This document shows positions 23,901 through 32,823 of a stretch of 39,356 nt of DNA, in pieces (the stretch's first letter is position 1; every line of letters begins with the position of its first letter). The DNA is from Chromera velia (taxonomy: Eukaryota > Sar > Chromeraceae). The notes below the pieces were generated by a model. The model made no database searches, was not told the DNA's origin, and saw only the letters and a list, made by a program, of their open reading frames with translations. The position numbers and the translations under genes are program-made. The stretch is taken from contig JAHBMJ010000383.1 of the NCBI GenBank assembly GCA_018398765.1, positions 10,001 through 49,356 on the forward strand, in the 5' to 3' direction.

Positions 23901-26221
23901 AAATATGATGGACAGTGAGGCGGTCATGTTTGACCAATGAGTTTGGAATATCTCTCCAACAGAACTGACAAACGCAAAAGCATATCGAGCTTCATGGACA
24001 CAAGATGCATTCCTTTCCGTTCAGGTACCTGGAAATGTCCTGGGCACTCTTTTACCTTCTCGTGTACTACTTGGTGATGACCATCGTGTTCATGGCGGTC
24101 TGGGCATATCACTACCTCAAATATTACCCCGTGAGTACCTGTCTGCCCTTAAGTATGCTTATCTGTAATGTCTATCTCTAGCCCTTCCTCTCCCACCTCC
24201 CCTGAGGGAGGACAAGGGGAGGCAGCTTGCAGTTGTCGAGGAGTTTTGTGATTTTTTGCTTCTTTCCTGCATGCACTTTGTTTGTCGGGGGGGGAGCTGC
24301 CAATCTTCCACTACTGCCTAGATTCCACTACTGCAAGGATTTCGCTACTTCATTTGCTCGCTGAGTGTATTACTTTCCTGCAGTCTCTGTTGCTTCGGTT
24401 TTTGCTTGGCTGTGCGAACCTGCCAGAGATAGACAAAATACAATAATGCATGCAATGCATATGCAAAAACAAATGTAAGAGCATCTCTAGATTTAAGGAA
24501 GAAAATTCGTTGACGAAATCGCCTTTGATGGATCCTGCAGGACGAGTACAAAATTGGCGGAGCTGCGGGGAGAAACGCTGTGTATCACATCTGTCTGGCG
24601 ACTTTGATAGGGACTCGCAGATTCACCTGGTCGTGGTGGCTACTCAGACTCCCATACGAGAGGGCTCTGAAGACACACTACGTGGTTGGTTGGTTGGTTT
24701 CCTTGCTTGTCTTCTGTCAATTATTTTTCTTCTGGAGCAGAGATTCCTCAACATACAGTGCACCATTTTATGCGGGCGGAAAGGCGGGAAGACGGGCGGA
24801 AATGTCTGACTGAACCTGTCATCAAAACATACGGATGCACAAAATGAACGTTTCTACATCACGGGCTTTACACACAAAATCAAAGTCTGTTGCGTTGTGC
24901 GTACATCGAAATAAATTTGCTGCTCCTTTCTTTTGCTTTGTTTGTTTCTTGCACATGTACTTTCGCTGCTGACCCATGAACATGCCCCCCCTTTTCATCT
25001 TACTTGAGATGATTGCGAAGGCGGTCAGTTTCATTTCCCCGCTGAGCTGCTGCCGTCCTCCCTCTATCCATCTATCCATGCATCCATCCGTCCATCCACG
25101 TCTCAGGTCGGAAAGGTTGCTGTCCTCTTTGTCCTCATGCACGGTCTTGACTATTTGATCGTGTTCGAAGGGACGCTTCCGGAGACGGTGGCCGTCTCCG
25201 CCTGGTACTTGCTGATCACGACCATTGTCGTGGGCGTCTTCACTGTGCCCAACATCAGAGTCCACTGGTCAGTCAGTCAGTCAGACAGACAGACAGTAAG
25301 TGAGTGGGACAACTCAACTCATCAAGCCACATACCTTCCTTTGAATCAATTAGCACGCATGAACACGCACTTTTGCTTGTGCGAAGGTCCCGATCATATG
25401 CATATGAAATGACGGGAAAAGTGTGTTATCGATACTTCTCTTTGTATGGGTATGTAGATAACATCAACGACCTAACAAGCCCCGTATAGCAAGCAGAAAG
25501 AGAGGAGGCGCTCAATGGCTGAGGGCTCTCCCAAGTGGATTTCTTTCATGATGGCATTCTAAGCATGCATGTGTTCGCTACTGTTCAAGTTCAGCCCGGA
25601 ATCTCCAAGTTGGCTTTCCAGGCGAGACCTGTAAGAAGAAAGTGCAAGCAAAAAAAGAAACAAGGGAAGCAACAAACAAGCAGGTATCAGCGAAGGAGAG
25701 CAGAAAAGAATGCGAGAAAGAGAGACGGCCCACAAAAATGAAGAAAAAGGAAAGAAGGCAGACCGGTTAGCGAGCGAATGGACAGCGGAAACAGTTGCCC
25801 GCTGCTCATTGGTGAACTCCTTCAAGTTTTTTCTTGTCTCTCTCTTAGATATTCGAAAGAGGCGAAACACGGTCTGGTCCGACTGATCGATCCATGCGGA
25901 GGCAAATTCAGTGCTCGACTGTAGAAGAGAAGAAAACCCCCCGAGTGATGCAGAATCCTCCCTTCTCTTTTTTTTTCTGCCTCTCCTTCTAAGTCTCTTG
26001 AGAAGAGGAAAAAGACAAAAGGAAACCGAAAGGCCTGTTGTAGACTTATTCATTCCACTTGAGGTGAACAAAAACGACCAGCAGTTTTTTATTTGGTGAT
26101 CGGAAACCAATGTCTTCCTCTTCTCTGTCAGAGAGCCCTGAACCATATCTCGATCGATCGCGCAAGAAACAGACAGAATACGCTTCGACTTCTCTTCGGC
26201 AATGGCGCGTGTGTGTGTTTA

Positions 26222-26270
<49 letters not shown>

Positions 26271-26929
26271 ACGTGTGTGTGTGTGTGTTGTTTGGTTGGT
26301 TGCAGGTATGGTATTTTTCGCGTCTCTCACTATCTGGCTCCCCTCATTGTGATCATTCTCCTTCTTCATCTGGCTGGTCTCTCAGCAGAGGGCGTACTTG
26401 CCCCCGGGTTCTATCTGACTATTGTATGGACGGCAGTCGCAGCAGGATTTTGGGTGTTTGACTATCTCCAGATGAGCATAGACGCCTACCTGTATCCTGT
26501 GAAGGTCACCGAACCTCCTGTACTGATACCGGCGGAGGGGGACGCAGCGTATGTCTGCTTTGTCGTCTCAAAGACAACCAAACTCTTCTGGGGCTGTTGG
26601 ATGTCTGTCGCCTCGACCCTCGCAGGATCGACGCTTTCTCATCCGTTCACGACTATTGTTAAGAAAACAGGAAAGGAAGCAGGTGAGTCAATGAGAACCT
26701 GAGGAAAATAAGGGGGTATCAGAGCCAAGAAGTCTACGCAGACGAGCATCGTTTGCCCCACTTTCCATTGTGATTCTTTTTTTTGTCTGTCTGTTTCTCT
26801 GTCTGCCATTTTCTCTCTCTTCCTCTTTCCTTGTCTCCGAGTCTCTCTGCCTCACTGTCTCTCTGTTTCTCTGTCACTCTATCTCTGTCTCTCTTCCTGT
26901 CTCTGTCTCTGTCTCTGTCTCTGTCTCTT

Positions 26930-27003
<74 letters not shown>

Positions 27004-27048
27004 CGATCTCTCATTTCTCTCTTTCTCTTTCTCTCTCTCTTTCTCTCT

Positions 27049-27082
<34 letters not shown>

Positions 27083-27712
27083 CTTTCTCTGCGTATGTCA
27101 GTACCAGTATGGGCCTCCTTCCCCCCCTCTGTCCCTTTGTCCATCCAACGATTCGTCCATCCTTTCCCATTTGTGTGTGTACTTCTTTCCTCATGCAATT
27201 TCCTCTGCTGGTTAATTTCCATGCATGAAAGCAGGCGAGAAGGCTCTAATGGAATTCGTCCTGAAGGTCCAGCCGGGACTTTCGTGGACTGCGCGGCTGT
27301 ACAGGGCGATCGAGAAGAGACAGCAGTCGGAGAAGGGTGAAAACTCTCTTGTCGGACAGACAAGCTGTCAGTCAGCGAGTGAGAAATGAGTCAGCAAGTG
27401 AGAGAGTGAGTGAGTGAGTGAGTGAGTAGGACACTTCCATCGCTACATTGATTCAGATCATAGCTGGGGAGAAAAGTGACAAAAAGCACAATCCGCAAAG
27501 CTCTGCCTCTTCACAGCTACAGGGAAGAAGGACAGCTGCAGAAATAATGAGAGTTCAGTGAGTGAGTGAGCAGGACACTTCCATCGCTACATTGATTCAG
27601 ATCATAGCTGGGGAGAAAAGTGACAAAAAGCACAATCCGCAAAGCTCTGCCTCTTCACAGCTACAGGGAAGAAGGACAGCTGCAGAAATACAACGCGATT
27701 TTAGTCGAGAGA

Positions 27713-27761
<49 letters not shown>

Positions 27762-29925
27762 TCTCTCCTTCCGCTCTTTCTTCGATATGCAGGCTGTCCA
27801 TGGCTCTACGTGACTGGCCCCTTTGGTGGCGGTTTGGCGGCGTTTGGCGACTTGAAATACTTTAGCACAATGGTTTTCGTCTCGGCAGGAGTGGGTGTCA
27901 CCCCTGTAGCTTCAATGGTCAGTCAATTGTTGTCATCTCACCCCTGTAGCTTCAATGGTCAGTCAATTGTTGTCATGTCACCCCTGTAGCTTCAATGGTC
28001 AGTCAATTGTTGTCATGTCACCCCTGTAGCTTCAATGATCAGTCAATTGTTGTCATGTCACCCCTGTAGCTTCAATGGTCAGTCAATTGTTGTCATGCAC
28101 ACCCTCACATTTACAAGGTATTCATATGAAGTCGGCTTTGAAGCCACCAACAAGGCCCTAGTGTCTCTGTATGTACATGTGTCTGCCTGTATGTTTTATC
28201 CACACTTCCTGGTATCCCACCGGATGCACACGTGTGTGCCAGTTTGTATCTCTCATCGGCAAGATCGATGAGACTGCGCATCGTAGCCTCCTGGCCTGCC
28301 TGCCTGTCTGCCTGCCTGCCTGATTGCCTGCCTGCCTGCCTGCCTGCCTGCCTCCTGTCTGTCTACCTGCCTGCCTGTCTGTCTACCTGCCTGCCTGCCT
28401 GTCTACCTGCCGGCCTGCATGCATGCCTGCCTGCACGTCTTTCAAAGGAACTTCCCCGTCGATTCAAATGCCCTCGCTGAGGGGACTCTGGTGTGCATGT
28501 GTGTGGGTCTGTCTGTCTGTCTGTGTGCATCTCTCTCACCCTCGGTCAAGGCTGCAGGTGCCTCTGTTTTCTGGACGGAAGGACAAGAAGGTCCACGTAG
28601 TGTGGTCGTTCCGGTCTCTGGGCCTTTTCCGACGCATCGCACCTTACTTCCAGGACATCCCAGCGGAGTCCTGCCATTTTCACTACACGATGCGGAAGGG
28701 AAAGGGGGAAAATGAGGCTCAGCAGGCGGAGGGATCGGGAGGAGAGTGGGCTCTCTCGGTTGGTTGCTGATTGGCAGGCACATTCGCTGTATTCTTGCAT
28801 TACATCATCCTCCATTCCTTCACTCACTCATTCATTCCTTTATTCATTCTATGCTGTTGACTGTTTGAGAGTGCACGTGGAGAGTTCCACGTCATCCAGA
28901 GGGCGCAGAAAAGCTAGCAAGCAGAAGAGAGCCGTCTACATTTTTAGCTGCATAGCACAGTTGGTATGTTTTGAGTTCTCGATCGCCAGTGAGGGAGAAT
29001 GAACAAAAAGGTAGGGTCGGATGATTCCAACAGAAGAAAGTAGCCCCGTATCTCAGTCAGGCTCCCCCCCCTGAAGCGGCCACTGTGCTTCCACGAGCTT
29101 CCGTCTATCAATGCAGCCACAGAAAGCACAGGACGGGGATGAGATGAGGTGAGATCGATTCGGGCACGCTGTTCGCAGGGGAATCGTCAGAATTTCATCT
29201 GAAAGGATTGCTAGCTGCAAATGTGGTACACACCCTTTCGTGTGGGGCTGTGTCGGTTTCCCCTGACTACATTCCGTCCTGCCTCTGTGCAGATTAAGAA
29301 TGGGCGTCCGGACCTCCCGGCCATCTTGAGGGGGGTTCGAGAGCAGGTGTCCGGAGACAACAAGTAAGTAAGTAAGTAAGTAAGTGAGTGAGTAAGTAGC
29401 CGTCTGACCGCACAAATGTCTGATCAGCAGAACTGAGCAAGCTACCAACGCTGAGTGACATCGACCCATGCCGATCAACCGATCAATGTATCGAGTCACC
29501 GTCGGATGCCCGACAGTTCAACGAGAGCAACCGAAGCGCATGCAGGGAAACTGTGCGACCCACAGATACAGACATCAAGTGACCTGAATAAATTTTTGCC
29601 TGTGTACGTTGCAGCTCTTCCTCGTGTGCTCGATCAATCCTCCGTCTCCTTTTGTACATTTCTGGACACCCCTCTCTGATGCACACAGCCAATCAATCTC
29701 TGACCCAAAGATATTCTCTGTCTGTCTGTCTGTCTGTCTGTCTTTCTGTCAAGCATCCGATTTATCATGGCATCATGGCATGCGTGCAGATGGGACGTCG
29801 GGGTTTTTGTGTGCGGTCCCGACGCGATGGTCTGCGATGTTCTGCGCACAACGAGCCAGTTGAACAAGGAGCTCAATGGACAGGGTCTATATTTCCACAC
29901 TCACTCAGAGAGCTTTCAAATGTGA
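11049..29925 (+). CDS. Secreted multi-cytochrome b5 array fused to a ferric reductase/NADPH oxidase core
   Basis: My model joins these exons: 11049-11813, 12120-12217, 12595-12727, 13638-13777, 14993-15257, 15543-15732, 16033-16124, 16535-16579 (optional), 16957-17025, 17580-17714, 17966-18121, 18395-18599, 18943-19015, 19402-19539, 20208-20342, 20584-20698, 21113-21463, 21793-21932, 22451-22616, 22971-23078, 23447-23511, 24025-24130, 24541-24681, 25107-25267, 26306-26682, 27235-27336, 27793-27917, 28558-28758, 29293-29363, 29790-29925. All junctions are GT-AG and phases match throughout, giving 5004 nt (1667 residues plus stop). Order: signal peptide (1-28), b5 modules 1-4, an unknown insert (~416-576), b5 modules 5-10, then membrane helices (~1138-1380), FAD domain (HPFT at ~1443) and NAD(P)H domain to the end. 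Known family function: electrons pass from cytosolic NAD(P)H through FAD and two membrane haems to an acceptor across the membrane. Inference: the b5 modules extend that route outside. No EF-hand was seen. Least certain points: exon 16535-16579, the donor after 22616 (22677 also works) and the end of the 28558 exon. The start could be ATG 11061 instead of 11049. Confidence 0.85.
11150..11400 (+). other. Cytochrome b5-like module 1 (divergent)
   Basis: The pattern is SCW, then [15 protein letters not shown], then LCG, then [10 protein letters not shown]. It keeps candidate haem His in the HGG loop and the downstream NH, plus the Cys pair CW/CG. It is the most diverged copy, since the HPGG proline is missing. 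Confidence 0.65.
11490..11715 (+). other. Cytochrome b5-like module 2
   Basis: A complete b5 signature lies in one exon: [31 protein letters not shown], then DYHPDSYL. Both axial histidine positions are present. It is the closest copy to a classical b5 domain. Confidence 0.9.
11763..12670 (+). other. Cytochrome b5-like module 3 (three exons)
   Basis: DCWTR ends exon 1 at 11813, exon 2 gives [15 protein letters not shown] and TCGGD, and exon 3 gives GQHPNEYL. Splicing is phase 0 then phase 2. Both axial histidines are kept. Confidence 0.9.
12728..13637. repeat. Intron filled with (CT)n satellite and an assembly gap
   Basis: The intron holds a C run, 13 Ns (12863-12875), then about 520 bp of CT repeat to about 13398 organised as ~110-bp higher-order units (CT runs punctuated by CGCT triplets, CCCT, CTTTCT and CACT), then a short TG tract. 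Long Ser-Leu open frames here are artefacts and the true length is unknown. Confidence 0.95.
13589..13649. repeat. Duplicated acceptor region flanking an element fragment
   Basis: An 18-bp acceptor-side segment (13589-13606) is repeated with one change at 13632-13649. Between them are a T run and CTGCATAAAAGTAAATGCAG (13618-13637), whose last AG is the acceptor used in the model. Confidence 0.7.
13638..15110 (+). other. Cytochrome b5-like module 4 (split by a giant intron)
   Basis: Exon 13638-13777 supplies [17 protein letters not shown] and DDHTGD. Exon 14993 supplies [10 protein letters not shown] and RHPNSYL. The phase-2 junction keeps the module intact despite a 1.2-kb repeat-filled intron between the two axial histidines. 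Confidence 0.85.
13778..14992. repeat. Intron filled with ~1.05 kb of (TTTG)n/(TTTA)n
   Basis: From about 13879 to 14930 the sequence is almost pure TTTG with interspersed T6 and TTTA units. The long Phe/Val/Cys/Leu open frames in all three phases are artefacts of the repeat. The donor at 13778 is GTAAGTAAGTGGG. Confidence 0.95.
15111..16579 (+). other. Uncharacterised ectodomain insert between b5 modules 4 and 5
   Basis: Residues ~416-576 do not match b5. The segment has alternating Thr/Ala/Tyr-rich beta-like sequence ([13 protein letters not shown]), a [14 protein letters not shown] stretch, an [16 protein letters not shown] segment and a basic [15 protein letters not shown] segment before module 5. 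It could be a small beta-rich extracellular domain (SEA-like proportions), but I recognise no family. Exon 16535-16579 (15 codons) is supported only by splice sites and phase. Confidence 0.5.
15228..15331. repeat. Duplicated exon end with donor, around an element fragment
   Basis: About 37 bp covering the exon 3' end and donor (15228-15264) recurs with changes at 15295-15331. Between them is TGCATTTACCTTCATACAG (15263-15281) and an A run, the reverse-complement form of the hairpin element seen elsewhere. Confidence 0.75.
16957..17714 (+). other. Cytochrome b5-like module 5
   Basis: Two exons give [12 protein letters not shown] and then [15 protein letters not shown] and SKHALSYL. The HPGG motif is exact. 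Both axial histidines and the Cys pair are present. Confidence 0.9.
18068..18560 (+). other. Cytochrome b5-like module 6
   Basis: Two exons joined in phase 0 give [18 protein letters not shown], then [15 protein letters not shown] and CWHGTEEL. Both histidines are kept, although proline and the usual YDVT are replaced. Confidence 0.85.
18600..18662 (+). repeat. (GTGA)n run starting at a 5' splice site
   Basis: The donor GTGAGT at 18600 is the first unit of a GTGA/GGGA tetranucleotide run. The same arrangement occurs at 23512 (GTGA) and 29364 (GTAA). Confidence 0.9.
18950..19539 (+). other. Cytochrome b5-like module 7
   Basis: Two exons joined in phase 2 give [17 protein letters not shown], then [15 protein letters not shown] and NHKVGYM. 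The flanking introns are only a few hundred bp and contain no other gene. Confidence 0.9.
20703..20930. repeat. (CTTC)n, (TG)n and (GA)n microsatellites in an intron
   Basis: Consecutive tetranucleotide and dinucleotide runs fill most of the intron after the 20698 donor. No coding potential is seen. Confidence 0.95.
21001..21154. repeat. 47-bp exon-edge duplication flanking a hairpin element
   Basis: The acceptor and first part of the exon (21001-21047) recur exactly at 21108-21154. Between them lies an element with 11-bp inverted arms (CTTTCATACAG 21052-21062, CTGTATGAAAG 21093-21103). The first copy runs into a stop, so the second copy must be the working exon start. Confidence 0.9.
21283..21840 (+). 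other. Cytochrome b5-like module 9
   Basis: [31 protein letters not shown] and KHPMTYL lie in one exon, after a Gly/Thr-rich linker. Exon 21793 completes the module with [11 protein letters not shown]. Confidence 0.9.
21870..22616 (+). other. Cytochrome b5-like module 10, next to the membrane
   Basis: Phase-2 splicing joins DCWSCINA to QVYNLTNF, then [16 protein letters not shown] and AHDMASL. Both histidines remain although the HPGG motif is degenerate. The membrane region starts within about 12-32 residues, depending on which donor is used. Confidence 0.85.
22221..22400. repeat. 24-bp minisatellite in an intron, about seven copies
   Basis: Units of CTTATTCCATCCAACTTGAA plus four variable bases repeat every 24 bp between the 21932 donor and the 22451 acceptor. 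Confidence 0.9.
22971..26450 (+). other. Ferric reductase/NOX-type transmembrane domain
   Basis: Exon 22971 encodes a first membrane helix ([17 protein letters not shown]). Exon 24025 encodes a second ([17 protein letters not shown]). Exon 24541 has the conserved AAGRNAVYH...IGTRR segment. Histidines at residues ~1276 and ~1289 (KTHY|VGK...LMHGLDY) and at ~1339 and ~1352 (RVSHYLAP...LLLHLAG) form two pairs each 13 apart, matching the two-haem arrangement of the family. Introns fall inside the membrane region without breaking the frame. Confidence 0.9.
26226..26290. repeat. (GC)n and (GT)n microsatellite before the 26306 exon
   Basis: An alternating GC and GT run ends about 15 bp upstream of the acceptor (TTGGTTGCAG). 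Confidence 0.9.
26470..27336 (+). other. FAD-binding domain of the reductase
   Basis: After the last membrane helix ([14 protein letters not shown]), the chain reads [16 protein letters not shown] and reaches SHPFTTI, the HPFT motif that binds FAD in ferric reductases and NADPH oxidases. Exon 27235 continues with [16 protein letters not shown], a typical connecting strand-helix segment. Confidence 0.85.
26770..27090. repeat. (CT)n and (TG)n microsatellites in an intron
   Basis: Alternating CTGT, CT and TG runs lie between the 26682 donor and the 27235 acceptor. Long Ser/Leu/Val/Cys frames here are artefacts. Confidence 0.95.
27429..27690. repeat. Identical ~118-bp direct duplication inside an intron
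   Basis: The segment 27429-27546 recurs at 27573-27690 with no difference that I can see by eye. Both copies are preceded by a GTGAGTGAG run. The near-identity indicates a recent event. Confidence 0.9.
27898..28100. repeat. 40-bp tandem repeat of an exon end with its donor, five copies
   Basis: The last ~19 exonic bases (CACCCCTGTAGCTTCAATG) plus the donor GTCAGTCAATTGTTGTCA are repeated every 40 bp. The first copy is the one that continues from the exon, and each later copy has an equivalent donor (one carries ATGATC). Confidence 0.95.
28290..28440. repeat. (CTGC/CTGT)n tetranucleotide repeat in an intron
   Basis: CCTG-based tetranucleotide units occupy the intron before the 28558 exon. 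Confidence 0.9.
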
Positions 29926-29949
29926 ATCAAGAAACAAAAAAAAAGGAAA

Positions 29950-29988
<39 letters not shown>

Positions 29989-31827
29989 AAGGAGGGAAGG
30001 AAGGAAGGAAAGAAAGACAGACAGACAGACAGACAGACAGAAAGAAAGAAAGAAAGAGGGAGAGAAATGAGAGAGAGAAGGGAAGGAAAGGAAGCTGGAA
30101 AAAGGGAGAGGAAAACAAGTCAGGAAAGGAATGAAAAGAAATGCGACCCATCGATCGTCGTCATCATCATCAAGCATCGGTTCGTTGCATCATCGCTTCG
30201 TTTAAGAACGGACAGAATTAACTCTAAACCGATCTCCAAACTACTCGGAGAACAAAATGTGGACACGACTCATTGTACTTTAATTCTGTGAACCCTGAAG
30301 AAGCGGGTGGGACTTCTTCGAACTGAGAATCGTGGAAACAAGCACGGGACGGGGGCAGCAATAAAGCGAAATGGCTGCTGAAATACAGAACCAACTTTAT
30401 TGAGGAGGTATCTATACCTCCTACAACGTGTTGAGGAAGTTTGTCTTCTGTCCTTTGAAATGATTTTATCTTTTGATCGGGGACTCTTTGCTTGATTCTC
30501 TTTAACGAACACGCAGCTGCTGCATTTTTTTCTCATAAATTATAAGAATGAAACATGTTAAATCTTCCTCTGAATTGTTACGGTAATGTATCACGTATTA
30601 TAAAAGAGTCAAAACAGTTTAGACAATGTCATTAAATTGACATTAGAAGTGCAAAATATACTGCAACAAAATACAGTGAACATTATATTAAAAAATAATA
30701 CTAACTAGAGGCTAGAGTATACGGAAGATCTTCATATGAGTACGCTATAATGAGTACAATCCTGTAAGTTCCATGAATTAAAATAGTGGCACGCCAGCTA
30801 CCCCTAGGGCTATCCAAAATTGAATTGATCCTAGACACTGAATTTATTTGTTTTTAATTTTTACGTATTGTATTGTAAGTCAACGTCCTTGCAAGTTTTA
30901 GCTAGCCGCTAAGTGCTTTATAGTATAGACTATATAGTAGTAGTAAGTATTGGTAATAAGTATACTGTCAATATACATCACAGTACGTGTCTCCTAGCTA
31001 AAATGTGCCGCTTTATGAGTTACCAACAGTCTTAACCCTAATCGCCGATTCTTATCATATCCTATCGATCGGTGTATGAGTATAAAACGCTGATTCTTGT
31101 ATAAATGCTATATGCTATGCTATGCTAAATATACTTAAATAAATACAAAGTATAGTAAACTATAGTAGATTATGCTAGAGACTAGTCTAGGCTAGAGCTC
31201 ATGGGGGAGTCATGGCTTAGCTCATGGCACCGTTCTGTTGATAAATTGATTGCACGTGATGAAAAGAAAAGTAGCGTTATCTTCCAAGGCATCTTTGCAT
31301 GCATGTGAAGGACTCCGGATAGGTTAAGGGAGAAAAGGAAACACGGATTCCATCCATGCGGAAAGAAGGATTAGAAGAAGGAGCACTGGAGCAGTATAGA
31401 TCAGTACATACATTAGAGGAGCAAGTATGAGAATTTTGAAGCTTGAAGTGCACTGGAAAGAGCTCAAAGGACTTGGAAGCGCCGAACAAGAGACGGGATG
31501 CGTATTATAATCAAATCGACACAGGGAGAGAGACACATGGAAACAGAGCTACAGGACGGCATACATGTCCCTCTGACACTCCTTCACTCTATCTCGGTCT
31601 GCCAGAGTCTGTCTGTCTGTCTGTCTAAGACTTCATGTCGAATCATGCACCTCCAGAGCACGATTCGAAAGACTGAACTTCCGTCTATTTCCTCTCATGA
31701 CTGCTTCTCTGTTTTTCAACCCCTCACTAAGCTAGGTTTCCATCATTTAGCTGGCCTAGCTGCCGAATGCGAGGTCCGTCGATCGATCGACCAAGTGATC
31801 TGATCAACGGATGAATCAAACAATCAG
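29926..31827. other. Intergenic repeat- and AT-rich region, no gene recognised
   Basis: GA, GGAA, GACA and GAAA runs at 29940-30060 are followed by an AT-rich stretch at about 30540-31200 with many stop codons in all frames. No coding region or structured RNA is evident. The two flanking genes converge here, so their 3' ends and poly(A) signals should lie inside it. Confidence 0.5.
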
Positions 31828-32823
31828 TTACAAAAACGACGCATCTCTCTTCCAGTTGGGTGTTTGGGTCACGCGGTCGAGACGCGCGATTGCCCCGGCA
31901 GTCATACACACCATTTCATACTCAACCGCTTCGGGAGTCGTGTCGTTGTGATAGTGCCCCCCATACCGTCTCCCCCCCGCCTCTCCCCACCCGTGTGTGT
32001 GCACGAGACGGAGGTCCATGCCTGGGTCTGCGGATGTGGCAACGAACATAAACCGCATCGGTGCCTCTCCCTCCATCCACCGGAGCCACTCATCAACCCC
32101 CTCAGGAGTGCGAATTGGTTCCTTGCTGAAATCTGGCATACAGTGAAGACGCGCCCTTCCCTTCTTCAAAACCAATAACCCCCCAAGGGAGACGGGACGC
32201 GACTCCCCGTAATGCGCCTTCAGACAGTCAGCGATGCACTGAGGGACATCCTTCCCTCTCTCATCCTTCCCCGCACGCCCGCGGAGACGGATTCTGAGTA
32301 CCTCGCCCGGTTTACCTTCTGTCAGCATCACATTGAGGAGAACTGAGGATTTGTTCGAGACGTCGTCCTTCACCTCGTGTTTCTCCTTTCCCGTCTCCTC
32401 TTGGGGAATCATCAGGGCCACCTTGGAAGTGGATGAACCCGTGATGCACGTATTGCAGATCAACTCGGAATTCATGCCATAGACGTGACACGGCCCCGCA
32501 CCCGCACCCACAAGGCATGTGGGGTGCGATGTGAGCCCCAGTTTTTCCACTGCCTGCCTGACTAGGTCGCTGAGGTCGTACAGTTTTTTCTTGTTCGGCC
32601 TCGGAAGAAGGTTGTCAACACCCCCCACATCTAGGATCACATTGCCGTCTCCTGGGGAGGAGAGGCCCTGAAATGAGGACAGGTAGGGCGATTCTCTGAG
32701 GTCGGGGCAGGGAGTGACTTCGACCTCGACCTCTTCAAAGAAAGCGGGAAGGGAGCGAGAGAGAACCTCCTTGACCTCCGTCAGAGACGGCACGTTGAGG
32801 GATTGAACTTCCAAGGGGTACAT
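31828..32823 (-). CDS. C11orf54/DUF1907 family zinc-binding ester hydrolase homologue
   Basis: This is a single uninterrupted 331-residue frame beginning at ATG 32821-32823. The open frame reaches further upstream only through a TTG, so the shorter start is chosen and aligns with the family N-terminus (LNVPSLTEV). Family landmarks in order are TPCPDL, VILDVGGVDNLLP, KKLYDL, VGAGAGPCHVYGMNSE, VSLGGLLVLKKG, PGMDLRLVHTHGW and GGHYHNDTTPE. Histidines at ~265, 267 and 282 correspond to the zinc ligands of the human protein, for which ester hydrolase activity has been proposed. The loop between HTH and HYH is three residues longer than I recall for human. The lack of introns stands out beside two intron-dense neighbours. 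It is divergent from the APC10 gene and convergent with the b5-reductase gene. Confidence 0.92.
   Translation of the reverse strand: MYPLEVQSLNVPSLTEVKEVLSRSLPAFFEEVEVEVTPCPDLRESPYLSSFQGLSSPGDGNVILDVGGVDNLLPRPNKKKLYDLSDLVRQAVEKLGLTSHPTCLVGAGAGPCHVYGMNSELICNTCITGSSTSKVALMIPQEETGKEKHEVKDDVSNKSSVLLNVMLTEGKPGEVLRIRLRGRAGKDERGKDVPQCIADCLKAHYGESRPVSLGGLLVLKKGRARLHCMPDFSKEPIRTPEGVDEWLRWMEGEAPMRFMFVATSADPGMDLRLVHTHGWGEAGGRRYGGHYHNDTTPEAVEYEMVCMTAGAIARLDRVTQTPNWKRDASFL

Larger units (their letters stand above)
27793..29925 (+). other. NAD(P)H-binding domain and C-terminus of the reductase
   Basis: Exon 27793 reads [11 protein letters not shown] and [15 protein letters not shown], the pyrophosphate-binding GPFG and GxGxTP motifs. 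Exon 28558 gives [16 protein letters not shown]. Exon 29293 gives [13 protein letters not shown]. The last exon gives [11 protein letters not shown] and ends SESFQM, close to the C-terminal aromatic pattern of the family. NADPH versus NADH preference cannot be read with confidence. Confidence 0.9.

Noticed and set aside
25559..26146. 195-codon minus-strand ORF inside an intron
   Set aside because: Low-complexity Ser/Leu/Arg composition, no domain, and antisense to a well-supported gene.
28290..28440. CRISPR-like regular repeat
   Set aside because: It is a simple CTGC/CTGT tetranucleotide repeat without spacers, in a eukaryotic intron.
28860..28973. Possible extra exon in the NAD(P)H domain
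   Set aside because: The entry phase does not match the preceding exon and the peptide does not resemble the family at this point.
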